Assembly: GCA_022559845.1 (NCBI GenBank)
Contig: CM040117.1
Span: 79,496,559-79,560,558 of the forward strand
Source of the DNA: Amorphophallus konjac
Lineage: Eukaryota; Streptophyta; Magnoliopsida; Alismatales; Araceae
DNA: 64,000 nt
Direction: 5' to 3'
The notes under the pieces were generated by a model. The model was not told where the DNA came from, did not search any database, and saw only the letters and a program-made list of their open reading frames with translations. Made by a program: the position numbers and the translations under genes. Below, piece by piece: positions 40,846-52,969 of the stretch; the first letter of the stretch is position 1; every line of letters starts with the position of its first letter.

Positions 40846-43800
40846 GTCGGCCTGGCAGCTGAAGACAACAAGTGGTACCTCGACAGTGGCTGCTCCAGGC
40901 ATATGACAGGAGACCGATCCAAGTTTAGCAAGATAGAAATGAAGCCAGGGGGTCTGGTCAAGTTTGGAGGAAAGAACAAAGGTAAAATAATTGGAGTTGG
41001 CACAGTAGGTAAGTCTTCCACAAATTCCATTGAAAAAGTATTACTTGTGGAAGGGCTTCAACACAACCTGATTAGCATAAGTCAGTTATGTGACAGGGGT
41101 CACAAGGTTGTATTTGATGATTGTTCATGCAAAATCCTTGAAACAAATTCTGACATGGTTAAATTTGTAGCCAACAGGATTAATAATGTCTACATTGTAG
41201 ACTTAGATGAGAAATCTGAATCTACTATTTGCTTATCTGCTAATTCTGAAAATGATGCCTTTGAATGGCATAGACGTCTAGGTCATGCTAGCTTTTCAAC
41301 CTTAAATAAATTGGTCAAGCATGATTTAGTTAGAGGCATGCCTAGAATTAAATTCAACTCAATATCAAAAGCATGTGATGCCTGTGCTCTAGGCAAACAG
41401 ACCAGAAATTCTTTTAAATTAAGATCTGAGCCATTGTCTTCTAGACCAATGGAACTTCTTCATATGGACCTTTTCGGTCCAACTAGAACTCAGAGTCTTA
41501 ATGGAAACAGGTTTGGCTATGTCATCATAGATGACTTCTCTAGATATTCATGGATATTTTTCTTAGCAAATAAGAGTGATGCATTTCAAAAGTTTAATCT
41601 ATTTTTCAATAAGGTCAAACAAGAAGGGAAGTACAAGGTTAGTTCTATTCAATCTGACCATGGAGGTGAGTTTGAAAACTCCATGTTTACTGATCTTTGT
41701 GACAAAGAAGGACTAACTCACAGGTTTTCTTCTCCCAGGACACCTGAACAAAATGGGATTGTGGAGAGAAGAAATAGAACAGTGGTGGAAATGGCCCGAA
41801 CCATGTTGATTGAAAGTAAATTACCTAGAAGGTTTTGGGCAGAAGCGGCCAATACAGCAACCTACATAATCAACAGGGCCATGGTAAGACCCATACACAA
41901 GAAAACACCCTATGAGCTTCTAAAAGGTAAGAAACCAAACTTGTTTCATTTCAGAATTTTTGGAGCAAAATGTTTTATTCATAACAATGATAAGAAAGAT
42001 TTAGACAAGTTTGAAGCCAAGAGTTCACCTGGAATATTCTTGGGTTACTCTGAAGTGTCAAGGGCATATAGGGTATTTAACATATCAGATCAGAAAGTGG
42101 AAGAATCTCCACACATCCTTTTTAGTGAAAAGAAAGATGTCTCTAATGTTGAAAATCTTGACAGGGATTCCAATCATGGTGGAGACTTTCTAGAAGACCA
42201 ACAGGAAGAAGAGAAGACTCAGCCAAATGGAGAAACAAATTCCCCCAATCAGGAAGGGCCAAGAGAAACAGGTGAGTCTTCAACAAATATCAGATTTCTT
42301 AAAGACCATCCTTTAGATAAAGTCATAGGCAATCCTGAAGATCCTCTTCGGACTAGGTCTCATTTTAGAAATGTGAATAATGATGACTTAATTGCTTTAG
42401 TCTCACAAATTGAACCCAAAACAGTAGAAGAGGCCTTAGCTGATCAAGCTTGGGTCAATGCTATGAGTGAGGAATTAGGTCAGTTTGAAAGGAATAATGT
42501 CTGGGAGCTTGTCCCAAGACCAGATGGTATTAATGTCATAGGAACCAAGTGGGTGTTCAAAAATAAGATGAATGAAGATGGAATTATCTCGAGGAATAAG
42601 GCCAGACTAGTAGCCAAAGGCTACTGTCAGGAATTCGGTGTAGACTTTGATGAATCCTATGCACCTGTTGCTAGGATGGAAGCTATAAGATTGTTGCTTG
42701 CCTTTGCATGCTCAAAGAACATAAAACTCCAACAAATGGATGTTAAAAGTGCCTTTTTAAATGGAGTCATTAAAGAAGAAGTTTTTGTTGAACAACCTCC
42801 TGGATTTCAATATTCTCCTCAACCTAACCAAGTTTTCAGGTTAAACAAAGCCTTGTATGGTCTAAAGCAGGCTCCAAGAGCTTGGTATGAAAGATTATCT
42901 AAATTTCTGATCAGCAAGGGCTACAAAAGAGGTAAAGTTGATCAAACTTTATTTACCAAGGGCATAAATAAAGATCTCATCATAGTTCAGGTATATGTAG
43001 ATGACATTGTATTTGGATCTACTAAGCATGAACTATGTGATGAATTTTCTACCATGATGTCTGCTGAATTTGAAATGAGCTTGGTTGGTGAACTAAAATA
43101 TTTTCTTGGATTGCAGGTACATCAGCTAGAAGATGGGTGCTTCATCAACCAAACCAAATACACAATGGAACTGTTCAAAAGGTTTGGCATGGAAAACTTA
43201 AAGCACATTACTACACCCATGGGCACCAATACTTCATTGGATGCAGATGAGACAGGTAAAGAAGTAAATGCCAAACTTTATCGAGGTATGATTGGATCAC
43301 TACTTTACTTGACAGCCTCTAGACCTGATATACAATTCAGTGTAGGAATGTGTGCAAGGTATCAGTCTAGACCTACTGAACTACACTTAGCTGCAGTTAA
43401 AAGAATCTTCAGATATTTGTCAGCTAGTCACTCTCTTGGTTTATGGTTTCCTGCATCTCACACATTTAACCTAGTAGCATACATAGATGCTGACTATGCA
43501 GGCTGTAAACTAGACAGGAAAAGCACAAGTGGCCATTGTGAATTCTTGGGTGGGTGTTTAGTGTCTTGGGGCTCCAAGAAACAACATTCTGTGGCCCTCT
43601 CCACTGCAGAAGCTGAATATGTGGCTGCAGGGAGTTGTGGAACACAAGTCATATGGATTAAACACCAGCTTCAGGACTACCAAGTAGACCTGGGGTGCAC
43701 ACCTATTTACTGTGATAATACTAGTGCCATCAATCTTGCTAAAAATCCTGTTTTGCATTCACGAACCAAACACATAGAAATAAGACATCATTTTATAAGA

Positions 43801-43938
43801 GATAAGGTGTCTAAGAATAACTTTGAACTGATTCATGTAGGCACAGATAATCAGATTGCTGACATATTCACAAAACCTCTGGATAATGAAAAATTTTCCA
43901 CGTTGAGAAGAGAATTAGGCTTATACAAATTATCTTAA
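40846..43938 (+). CDS. Copia-4 pol: protease, integrase, RT, RNase H
   Basis: The frame opens right after a TAG at 40843-40845; the first ATG is internal (40903), so pol is not started there. Protease [13 protein letters not shown] (Asp 40882). Integrase has the zinc-binding WHRRLGHAS...CDACALGKQ region and D (41467), D (41656), E (41764), i.e. D-x62-D-x35-E. The copia RT begins near 42510 (GTKWVFKNK) with YVDD at 42994-43005. RNase H has [17 protein letters not shown] and CDNTSAI, and ends in [16 protein letters not shown]. All catalytic residues are present; this looks functional. How it is joined to gag is unclear: readthrough plus frameshift, or splicing to the TTTGTGTAG acceptor-like site at its start. 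Confidence 0.93.
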   Translation, partial: VGLAAEDNKWYLDSGCSRHMTGDRSKFSKIEMKPGGLVKFGGKNKGKIIGVGTVGKSSTNSIEKVLLVEGLQHNLISISQLCDRGHKVVFDDCSCKILETNSDMVKFVANRINNVYIVDLDEKSESTICLSANSENDAFEWHRRLGHASFSTLNKLVKHDLVRGMPRIKFNSISKACDACALGKQTRNSFKLRSEPLSSRPMELLHMDLFGPTRTQSLNGNRFGYVIIDDFSRYSWIFFLANKSDAFQKFNLFFNKVKQEGKYKVSSIQSDHGGEFENSMFTDLCDKEGLTHRFSSPRTPEQNGIVERRNRTVVEMARTMLIESKLPRRFWAEAANTATYIINRAMVRPIHKKTPYELLKGKKPNLFHFRIFGAKCFIHNNDKKDLDKFEAKSSPGIFLGYSEVSRAYRVFNISDQKVEESPHILFSEKKDVSNVENLDRDSNHGGDFLEDQQEEEKTQPNGETNSPNQEGPRETGESSTNIRFLKDHPLDKVIGNPEDPLRTRSHFRNVNNDDLIALVSQIEPKTVEEALADQAWVNAMSEELGQFERNNVWELVPRPDGINVIGTKWVFKNKMNEDGIISRNKARLVAKGYCQEFGVDFDESYAPVARMEAIRLLLAFACSKNIKLQQMDVKSAFLNGVIKEEVFVEQPPGFQYSPQPNQVFRLNKALYGLKQAPRAWYERLSKFLISKGYKRGKVDQTLFTKGINKDLIIVQVYVDDIVFGSTKHELCDEFSTMMSAEFEMSLVGELKYFLGLQVHQLEDGCFINQTKYTMELFKRFGMENLKHITTPMGTNTSLDADETGKEVNAKLYRGMIGSLLYLTASRPDIQFSVGMCARYQSRPTELHLAAVKRIFRYLSASHSLGLWFPASHTFNLVAYIDADYAGCKLDRKSTSGHCEFLGGCLVSWGSKKQHSVALSTAEAEYVAAGSCGTQVIWIKHQLQDYQVDLGCTPIYCDNTSAINLAKNPVLHSRTKHIEIRHHFIRDKVSKNNFELIHVGTDNQIADIFTKPLDNEKFSTLRRELGLYKLS

Positions 43939-45427
43939 TTATGAAGCCCGTTCTTGTTGTGAGGGGGAGTTGTGTCTATCTGATGTTTAGCCTTCTTGCA
44001 TGCTGGTTTAAGGGGGAGTTCAGAATGCTTACTGGTTAGCTTTCAGGAATGCTCTAAATAAAGGAAAGCCATGAGATTTTACTGGAATGTTTTATTGAGG
44101 AATGCTATGTCTTAGGGGGAGCTGAGTTGTGATGTGAGAAGAGAAGTTCTTTGACAGATTCAAAAGGGCTGTCCAGATGTGTACCTTTGCTGGTCTTGCA
44201 TGACTGATTTAGTGTGGTTCTCTCAGAAAGTAGAGTGTCACTTATCTCTTAAGTCTATAAGTCAGTGACTCTAATCTCCAAGTTAGAATCTTTCCTTTGG
44301 TACTCCTTCAGAGATCTGGACTAATTGCATAAAGTATATCTTCCTACATTGTCATTGATTATGGTTCAGGCCAAAAACTTGTATGTCTTGATATCTGACC
44401 CAATCAACTTGAAATCTAGACTTCAAGACTCAATTCAAGAAAAGTCCTTTTTGGTATTGTCTTCAATCATTCTATCTCTTTAACTCAAGGGCTTAACTGA
44501 ACAAACATGTTCTGTTTTGATCACTGAGAAACTGGGAGCTTCATCAATGAAATGAATATTTCTCCCAAGTCATGAGGTGTCAAATGCTTAAAATGAATGA
44601 AAAGTCATGACAGAGCAATGGTGGCTTGCTGGTGAGTAACTGGGGACTCTGGCCTCTAATCAAGGTGTTTCCTCATGTCAAAAGCCACAGTTACTAACTC
44701 TGTTCCTTAATAAAAAAAAGGAAGGAAGTAATGAGGTACTCACTCTAAGTAACTGGGGATTCAGGCCTCTAATCAAGGTGTCTCCCTAATGTCAAAGGAA
44801 GTGAACTACCAACTTACTCATTGATCTTCTTGAAAATCATCTCCAACAAAAATTCCTTGTTGTTATGCAACTAATGGATTGCTTGTCTTCAATACCTTGA
44901 GAACACCTCTCTGATTTAGTCTCTTGCTGTCTTGTGGAATAGTTGAATGATCAGCTATATTTGGCCATACTTGTGAACTCCTGCTCTAAATCATCCACTA
45001 TGTATGCTGATAAACTTGTCTATCATTCTACTTCTCTATTGTGTACTGAAGTCTAAAGAATCTTCTCTTGAGATTAGAAACTCACTTATTCTCTTAAGAC
45101 CTACTCGTGACTTTCTGCTCTAAGACGTTACTGCCCTGAGTTCTCATGTTTCCAGCACTGTCATACAATCTGTAGTTCTTTTTGCTGATGTCAAAGGGGG
45201 AGAGAAGTTTGCAATATCAGTGAGTATTGGTTTTATCTTGAGCTTTGAGGGGAGTCATGTTGCTTCGTGAAAGTCATGGTTATGAGTTGTGGGGGAGATG
45301 AGAGTGTGTTGTAGGGAATGTTTAATTCATTTGCATGAGCATGCCTTGAATTTATTCTGCTTGTTGCAGCTGGTATTAACTTGTTGTTGAAACTTGATAT
45401 TGGTTGACTCATAGTGTTGTCATCATC
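43939..45427 (+). other. Copia-4 3' non-coding region with repeated G-rich tracts
   Basis: 1.5 kb without an envelope-like ORF. It holds at least six extra polypurine-tract-like GGGGGAG motifs (43962, 44011, 44115, 45195, 45249, 45291) and two copies of a conserved block (44635-44695 and 44747-44819) also found in Copia-3. Multiple such tracts before the 3' LTR are a known Sirevirus trait. Confidence 0.8.
44635..44819 (+). promoter_or_regulatory. Paired conserved block in Copia-4 3' region
   Basis: Two copies about 110 bp apart of AGTAACTGGGG, a short gap, GCCTCTAATCAAGGTGT and ATGTCAAA. The first copy is closed by AGTAACTG (44635) pairing with CAGTTACT (44688-44695). The same pair of blocks is in Copia-3 (54246-54410). 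Confidence 0.65.
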
Positions 45428-45441
45428 AAAAATGGGGAGAT
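45428..45441 (+). other. Copia-4 polypurine tract
   Basis: AAAAATGGGGAGAT directly before the 3' LTR. Confidence 0.85.
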
Positions 45442-48389
45442 TGTTGCATCCCTATGGTTTTGATGATGTCTCACACTATAAATCAATCATCTATCTCTCG
45501 ATTAATGCTGTTTCATCATGTGAGTGAGTACAGTTAATTTGCCTGTCAGATATGCATGCTATCTTGATTCTACATACACTGTTTGGTTAATATGAACAGC
45601 AGTGGGTCGACTCATCAGAAAGGGTGGGTCGACGCATCAGAGCATTGATAGCTTGGGCACAAAGTCTATACACCAGCTGGATCCATTTAGTCTGTACATC
45701 GGGCACCTTCTTACTGAAGTCTACACATTGATCCTAAATACTCTAGTCTGTACACTGCCCGACCAGTCAAGTCTGCACATTGCCAAAGTCAGTTCAGCTC
45801 AACCCTATACATCCTTCCAAGCTTCAACTCTATACATTGGATTGTCAAACTTCATGTCTATACACTGGCTGCTGCATTGTCTTGAAGTCTACACATCCGA
45901 TAGTGTAAGTCTATACATCACCCAGAGTCTTGTTTGCAAAGTCTGAACATTGCTTCAGAGTTAGCTTCAGCAAAGTCTACACATTCGGTTCCTTGGGCAA
46001 AGTCTATACATCGCTTAGTCTGCACATTGCCTTCAGCCCAAGTGCTCAAAGCCAAGTCTATACAACGCCAACCCAACACATTGAACAGTTCTCCAAGTCT
46101 ATACACTAGACTTCATTTCTCTAAGTCTATACACTGGCATGTGATTCACCAACTCTGTACATTCGATATCTTTTCCTACGCATTGGCCAAGTCCATACAT
46201 TCAACTTTTCCCTACGCTTTCCAGGCCAAGTCTGTACACCACTAAGTGTGTACATTGCATGCTGCTCAAACGTTCAATGTTCTTCAAAGTCTATACAGCA
46301 TCCGTCTCAGCCAGCGTCTCAAGCTGCGTCTTAGGCAAGTCTGTACATCGGGCATTTTTTTTCGTTCAAGTCTATACATTGAACTGCGTCTTAGGAAAGT
46401 CTGTACAGAGGCTTCGATTTACCAAGTCTGTACATCGGCCTCATTCGCTCAAGTCCACACATCCACAGTGCTTTCACAAGTCTATACATTCACTTGAGTT
46501 ACACCAAGTATGTACATCGCTGAAGTCTTCACAAGTCAGTACAGTGCTTGAGCTTCACAAAGTCCATACATCGCTTCAAGCGATTCAAGTCTATACAGAC
46601 TGCCTTTACATTCAGAGTCTGTACATTGGTCCATCAGCCGATCGTTTCATTCAGCAAGCTTCAAAGTCTGTACAGCCTGTCTGTCTTCATGGATTGTGTG
46701 CCTTTCGTGCGTTGACGCACTTGGCTGACTGCGTAGATGCACACCTTTCTGTCTTGCTCACTGCGTCGACGCTGACACTGGATGCGTTGACGCATTGGCC
46801 TGTTACCAAGGGCGTGAGCATCTTGCCTGAGGAAGCTGAGGCGACGCTGCTCGATGGAAGCGTTGACGCCTTGGGCTGATGTTCAAAGATCTGTTGATCA
46901 ACATCAAGTCTGTACAGCATGAAGTCTGTACATTGGTTTTGATTTGAACAGAACGCCTAAGTCTATACATTGCTATGGATTGCCCTGAAATGCTTAAGTC
47001 CATACACTGAAGATGCTGAAGACCTCCAAGTGAATACACTCTCACATGATACACACTTGGCTAACTATCGTTTCAAGTCTGTACACTGCTTAGGCTTCGT
47101 GAAGTCTACACAGTGGCTGAGCCTTGTAAAGTGTACACATTGGTAACAATCGTTTGCATTGTTCATGTCTATACACTGCCATTCATGCGCACTGTTCACA
47201 TGTCTATACACTGCCTTCACATGCATTTTATTCAGTAAGTCTGTACATTCTCTCACGATGTACACACTTACTCTGTTGATGTTTCTGAAGTATATACATC
47301 CTTGTTAATAGCCTGAACTGACTAAGTATATACATTACTTCTGTCTGTCTGCAGGCGATTCAGGCTGATGATTGGGCACGTGAATCGAGGTTGGCACCTG
47401 ACACGTGATCCAAGACAACAGGCGCATGACACGTGGATGGCAACCTTGTCAGGATGCTGCCATGTGGTCGAAATTCAAATGATCTGGCCAAAAGTGCATG
47501 GGCGGGAACCTGGCAGCCACACGCCAATATCTGCTATAAATATAGAGCTTCATCCTTCAGCAGAAGCTTGATCGTGAAAAGAAAAAGCAGAAGCCATTGG
47601 TGAGAGTCTGCACGATCCAGAAAAGAAAAGGAGCAGAGAGTTCCATATCTGAGAGGAGTTTGCTCGAGAGAGAGAGAGTGTGTGTGGATTGATGAATTGC
47701 TTCATTTGAAGCTACATTTGTATTGGGTTTCAGAACCGATTTCTTCTTCATTGGTTTTTCTTTCTATTTTGTTTTCGTTTATTTTGTTCTTCCATTCTGA
47801 TTTGAATTGGTTTCCCTCCGGTGTGTGGAGGAAGGGAGTACTACTCCAGTTTCCCTCTGAGTTGCAGAGGAAGAGAGATCGGTGATCTCTGGTGTTGTTA
47901 GTGACGAGTTGTCATTAACAGTTTCCCTCCGTGTGTGGAGGAAGGGAGAGGATTCTCCGGTTGTGTTCTAGCTAGGAGCTAGAACAGGTTTCAAGTTCTG
48001 TGGGTAGCAGAGCTTGGTCGAGGGATTTGTTTCCCTTGGGTGTTCAAGCTGTGTGGCAGCATGTTGTACGCAGACTGAGTCTGCTGTGATCTAGCTTTGC
48101 CTAGTGGAATCCTCACTCTAGTTGGAGTGAGGGGTGGATGTAGATTGTGGACTGCAATCGAACCACCCAAAAACCGAGTGCCTCCTCTGTGGTTTGCTAT
48201 TGATTTCTGTGCTCTTCATCTGCTTGTCCCTTTGCCTTCAAGTGATCAGTTCTTCACTCTCATCTATATTTCTCTGTGTACGGGTTAAGGAGGTGCGTTA
48301 GCAGTAGAATCTATTTTCCGCCTGAGTTTCTGCAAATTGGGAGTGATTTATTCATCCCCCCCTTCTATATCACTCTTGCTGCGCTAACA
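45442..48389 (+). repeat. 3' LTR of Copia-4
   Basis: 2948 bp, near-identical to 35705-38650, with the same motif array, TATA box (47534-47542) and hairpin chain. Confidence 0.95.
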
Positions 48390-50015
48390 ATCTCAAGGAC
48401 TTCGACTTCAATATACAATATCATCCCGGAAAGGGTAACCATGTAGCTGATGCCCTTAGTCGAAGGCCGAGAACACTGTTAGCCAATTGTATGATTCAAG
48501 AATGGAAGTTGCTGGAGCAATTCTCTCAACTCAATATAAGCATGGACACAAACTTTCAATATGTCATATTATCTCATATAAGCATTCATCCAGACCTATT
48601 ATCTGAAATACAAGCGCTTCAAGATAATGACCCAATATTAGTAGAGATCAAAGGCAAACTGGAAGGACAGTCTGATTTCCAAATAACTTGTGAAGGAAGA
48701 TTAATGTTCAGGAATAGAACTTGCATACCGGATTGTCCCGAGTTAAAGAAGAAGATCTTAGATGAAGCTCATAGATCAAGGTACACGATTCATCCAAGAT
48801 CAACCAAAATGTACCAAGATGTGAAGAGGAATTTTTGGTTGCCCAACATGAAAAGGGAAATAGCTGACTATGTATCACGCTATCTTACTTGCCAACAGGT
48901 CAAGGCGGAACACCAAAAGCCTGCTGGAAAATTACATCCTCTAGATATTCCCAAATGGAAGTGGGAGAATATTAGTATGGATTTCATTATGGGTTTATCT
49001 AAATCAAGAGGAGGATATAATGGAATATGGGTTATTATTGACCGATTGACTAAATCGGCGCATTTCTAGCCAATAAAGAGCCGATGGTCAGTTGATGTTT
49101 TGGCCACATTATACATCAAGGAAATAGTCAGATTACATGGTATTCCTGTTTCAATCGTGTCGGACAGAGATCCCCTTTTTACTTCTCATTTTTGGAAGGG
49201 ACTACAACATTCGTTGGGAACAAGGCTTAACTTTAGTACAGCTTTTCATCCTCAAACGGATGGTCAGACCAAGAGAACTAACCAGGTGGTTGAAGATATG
49301 CTCAGAGCTTGCATCATTGATTTCGATGGATGCTGGCATGATCACTTGCCGTTGGTGGAATTTGCATATAGTAATAGCTACCAGGCAAGTATACAAATGG
49401 CACCTTTCGAAGCTTTATACGGAAGGAGTTGCTGATCACCCTTATGCTGGGACGAAGTTGGAGAGAAACAACTGCTAGGTCCAGACATGGTATGGGTTAC
49501 CACTGAAAGAATACAATTGATTCGAGAAAGACTGCAAGTTGCTCAGTCTAGGCAAAAGGCTTATGCCGACACGAGAAGGAGAGATCTTGAGTTCCAAATC
49601 GGAGATCATGTATTTCTCAAGATATCGCCGGGACGTGGCATAGGGAGATTTGGTGTTAAGGGCAAGCTTACACCAAGGTTCATCGGACCTTTTGAGATAT
49701 TGGAAAGAGTTGGCGAGGTTGCTTATCGCATCGCAATTGCCTCCTCAATTATCTGAAGTGCATAATGTATTCCATATATCTATGTTGAAGAAGTATGTGC
49801 ACGATCTATCACATATTATTGATCATGGAGACTTAGTGATCCAAAAGGATCTCACATATGAGCAAAATCCTATGAAGATACTAGATCGTGAAGTACGTAC
49901 CCTAAGGAATAAGGCTATTCCCATGCTTAAGATACAATGGAATAAGAACTCCGAACATGAAGCTACATGGGAGACCGAGGAATCCATGAGGAAGCGGTTT
50001 CCAGAATTATTTTAA
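48390..50015 (+). pseudogene. Tek-5 pol part 2: RNase H end, integrase, chromodomain
   Basis: Starts at the second ATCTC and continues the RNase H (YHPGKGNHVADALSRR). The integrase zinc-binding region is at about 48770-48900 (HRSRYTIHP...CQQ; the first Cys of the usual C-x2-C stands in YLTCQQ). Core: MDFIMGLS, SDRDPLF, and FHPQTDGQTKRT, where chromoviruses have Glu in GQ(S/T)ERT; here the codon is AAG, so the catalytic Glu is lost. Stops lie at about 49067 (TAG) and 49433 (TGA), and a frameshift near 49740. The C terminus (about 49863-50012: LDREVRTLRNK, WNKNSEHEATWETEE, RFPELF) is the chromodomain that targets integration to heterochromatin in this clade. Confidence 0.9.
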
Positions 50016-50075
50016 GGTATATATTCTACACTCTCCACTTATATATACTATTGAATTTGGGGACCAAATTCTTTT

Positions 50076-50088
50076 AAGTGGGGGAGGG
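50076..50088 (+). other. Tek-5 polypurine tract
   Basis: AAGTGGGGGAGGG directly before the 3' LTR. Confidence 0.9.
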
Positions 50089-51495
50089 TGTAGCAACCCT
50101 AATAAAAATAAGATTTTTAATTAAATCAAATTAAAAATAAAAAGATAAGTAAATAAATGACAAAGAGCCTAAATGAGTAAATCATTGATCAAGAGGAAAA
50201 TAACGCCTTTTATCAAGGCGCTGATTCAAAAGAAAACGCCTCTGTATAAGGCGTTAATTTAAAAGGGACGCCTAGACAATAGGGCGTCAAATTTCAAACG
50301 ATGGGAAAAATAAAATTAAGGAAAGGAAATGAAACGCCATCTACATGGGCGCGTTTACATAAGTAACGACGCTCGACAAGGCGTCAATTTAAATTCGACG
50401 CCCTCACTTAAGACGTTAATTCAGTTCGAGTTTCGTTCGACCCAGGAGTTTATCCAGGGCAAGTTCTGGATAACTACGCCGAAGGTGGAATATGGTAAGG
50501 GCTCTATCATGGAAGTATTACTTCCAATGAAACTCTAACCCTATTAGGATCCCCAAAATCCTATAAATACCCTCCTAATCGACCCAGATCGCTATTTGGC
50601 GATTTGAGCTATCGTTCTGCTGAAAGGAGAGGTTTTGTTCTTCTTATTGTTTCTTCCAAACCGCAGAAGCATGATGATTCTAATGCTTCTTCGTCTTCTT
50701 GTTATAGGTTAAGGAGTTCCTGTCTTCCTGAAGAACGAAGGTTCTTCATCAAGTATCATCCTCTTCTTCTTCCTCTTCTGGTGATCAGAAGACTCTGTTA
50801 CAAACAGATTATCATTTGTCTTCACGAAACCTTCATCCGTTCATTCTTCAAAAGGTAGATTTTCTCAAGAACGTAGCCCAAACTAGCTTAATATCTTTAA
50901 TAATATCATTGATCCTCCATGCATATAGTTTTATTGTGGTTTCAACTGTTTCTATGCAATTTTCAAAGCAACGCCCTTGACAAGGGCGCTAATTTAAAAG
51001 AAGCGACCCACACCGGGGCGCAAATTCTTGTTTTGACGCCCTACCCAGGAGTCGTCAATTTCATATAATTGATAATTATCCATGTTTAAAACTCTATAAC
51101 TATGAAACCATGAATCTAAATTAATGCATGATCATACCTATCGAATCCTGCTATTTTTCTTGTCCTGACCATGAAATTGTTTTCCTGAATTTTTATTATC
51201 TGAAAAGCGATGAATTGTTGAATTAACGACCTGCACAAGGTCGTCTCTTATTAAACTGACGCCCCAGACCAGGGCGCTAATTGACAAGTAACGCCCCTGT
51301 CCAGGGCGCGTTTTTGTAAAAATTCCATAATATTGAGTTTCTGCAGACTAGAAATATGGAAGGGACGACTAAGGTATAAGTCGTCAAATTGTGAATAAAC
51401 GCCCCAGAGTAAGGCGTTAATTGGATAATTAATGACTTAGCTTAAGTCGCTATTTTTTGTATTACTGTGTTACACTGATTACTGCCACCGAAAGG

Positions 51496-51532
<37 letters not shown>

Positions 51533-52964
51533 CACTATATTCCAGTCCGTGAATATAGTCCCATGTTTCATGATGTTTTTATCGCACTACCCTCAATTCT
51601 CATTGACATACAAGCTCTCCATTGGACATTCCGTTCCTTTGGGCTAGCAAGTTAGTCATAGAGACCTCCGTAAGTCTCCTCGCAGCCTTGGATTCCCTCA
51701 AGGCCAACTGAGCTGGTTGTACTATAAAAACCTATTACACTATTTTGTCATGTCACTCTATAGAAACATGGTATACCGGCCCTCATGTTATGCAAAGTGT
51801 GTATCATGAGAACCTTCTTAATGGGATGAGGTTATCATGCCATTTGATGCTGTTCTTGTAAACCCCAATTCTGTATTCAACATGATGTTCTTGTGGACCT
51901 CAATTCTATATTAAGAATGAGGACGCCTTGCCATTGATGTGCTGTTCATGTGGACCTCAATTCTATATAAAGAGTGTCCATACTTGTTTATCATGGTACC
52001 CAAGTTAGGGAACCAATTCCACCTAGTTTTATCGATAATTGTGATTGTGCCGTTATTATCGTCATTCTATGTCAAGTGTCATATTTTTGGACTCTATTCT
52101 ATCCAAGTTTATCCTACATGTCTACAAGCTTTATTCTTGAAATTCCATATTGGTTATACACAAAAGTGTATGTTAAAATACATGATTAATGCCTGCGCAT
52201 ATAGGGCCCGATCTGGTCCTGGGAGGAGCACCCGAAAGTACTTGTGCCCATGGGAGTTGATTGATCACGGTATTGGCATTATACCGAAGTGCATGACTAG
52301 CTTGATTGAACATTCCATAAATCTTGTACTTGTACTTGACTTGATATTACATGACTTGCGTGGCCCGAAAAGGGTAATTGTATACTTGCTTGACTTGAAA
52401 CAAAATAGCCAAATTCCAACGTGACATGATGAGTTTACTTGCTTGAATATCTTGATATCTTTTGATATAAGTTATTGAAAGTTTATGACTAGTTCTTCTT
52501 GCTATCGTATTGATATACACTCTCTCTATCTTGTCGTTTTATGCGAGCATGCATAGCTATAGTGCATTCATAAAAGATGTAATTACTTAAACCCATTGCT
52601 AGTTCTTGAGATATAATTTCCTACTGAGCGTTCGCTCACTTAGTGTTTCCCTACTTTTCAGGTAAGTCCGACGATGAGGGAACTCAAACAGATGGGGAAA
52701 ATCAAGAGTGAAAGAGATAGAGCTTCTTCCGTGTTATCTAGTCTTTTTCATATTTTCTTGAGTCAACCTTGTATTTTTCCTTTATTTTAGTTAGTACTTC
52801 AAGGGTCTGTAATAGACATATTCTTATGAAGGAATAAAGGATTGGGTTATCTTTACTTTTGCGCATCTCTGATTTTGGTGTCGAATACACTAATACTCTG
52901 ATTGACATGATTGATATAAACTCGTCACGCGTCTCCGGGTATCTTCCGCTCTCGGGGCGTGACA
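50089..52964 (+). repeat. 3' LTR of Tek-5
   Basis: 2876 bp. TATA at 50561-50569, hairpin motifs at about 50200-50425 and 50965-51420, two-stem-loop block at 51618-51723. The main length difference from the 5' LTR is an expanded TA run. Confidence 0.95.
51497..51529. repeat. TA microsatellite in Tek-5 3' LTR
   Basis: Pure (TA)n of 33 bp where the 5' LTR has about 12 bp (near 31362-31374), a change after insertion. Confidence 0.9.
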
Positions 52965-52969
52965 TGTTG
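52965..52969. repeat. Target-site duplication of Tek-5 (right), TGTTG
   Basis: Exact copy of 29951-29955. Confidence 0.95.

Larger units (their letters stand above)
35705..48389 (+). mobile_element. Copia-4: near-intact Sirevirus-like Ty1/copia element
   Basis: 12.7 kb with LTRs of 2946 and 2948 bp (TGTTGCATCC...GCGCTAACA), ATCTC duplications, tRNA-Met primer site, uninterrupted gag (703 codons), uninterrupted pol (about 1030 codons) and a terminal polypurine tract. There is no envelope-like ORF. LTRs differ only at scattered sites by eye, so it is the most recent complete insertion here along with N. Confidence 0.95.
29956..52964 (+). mobile_element. Tek-5: chromovirus (Tekay/Del type) Ty3/gypsy element, split by Copia-4
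   Basis: Two LTRs of about 2.86 kb (29956-32809 and 50089-52964, TGTAGCAACC...GCGTGACA) with TGTTG duplications enclose gag-pol with order gag, protease, RT, RNase H, integrase and chromodomain. Copia-4 (35705-48389) is inserted in RNase H. Stops and one frameshift make it defective. Tekay/Del assignment rests on RT and integrase sequence and on the C-terminal chromodomain. Confidence 0.93.
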
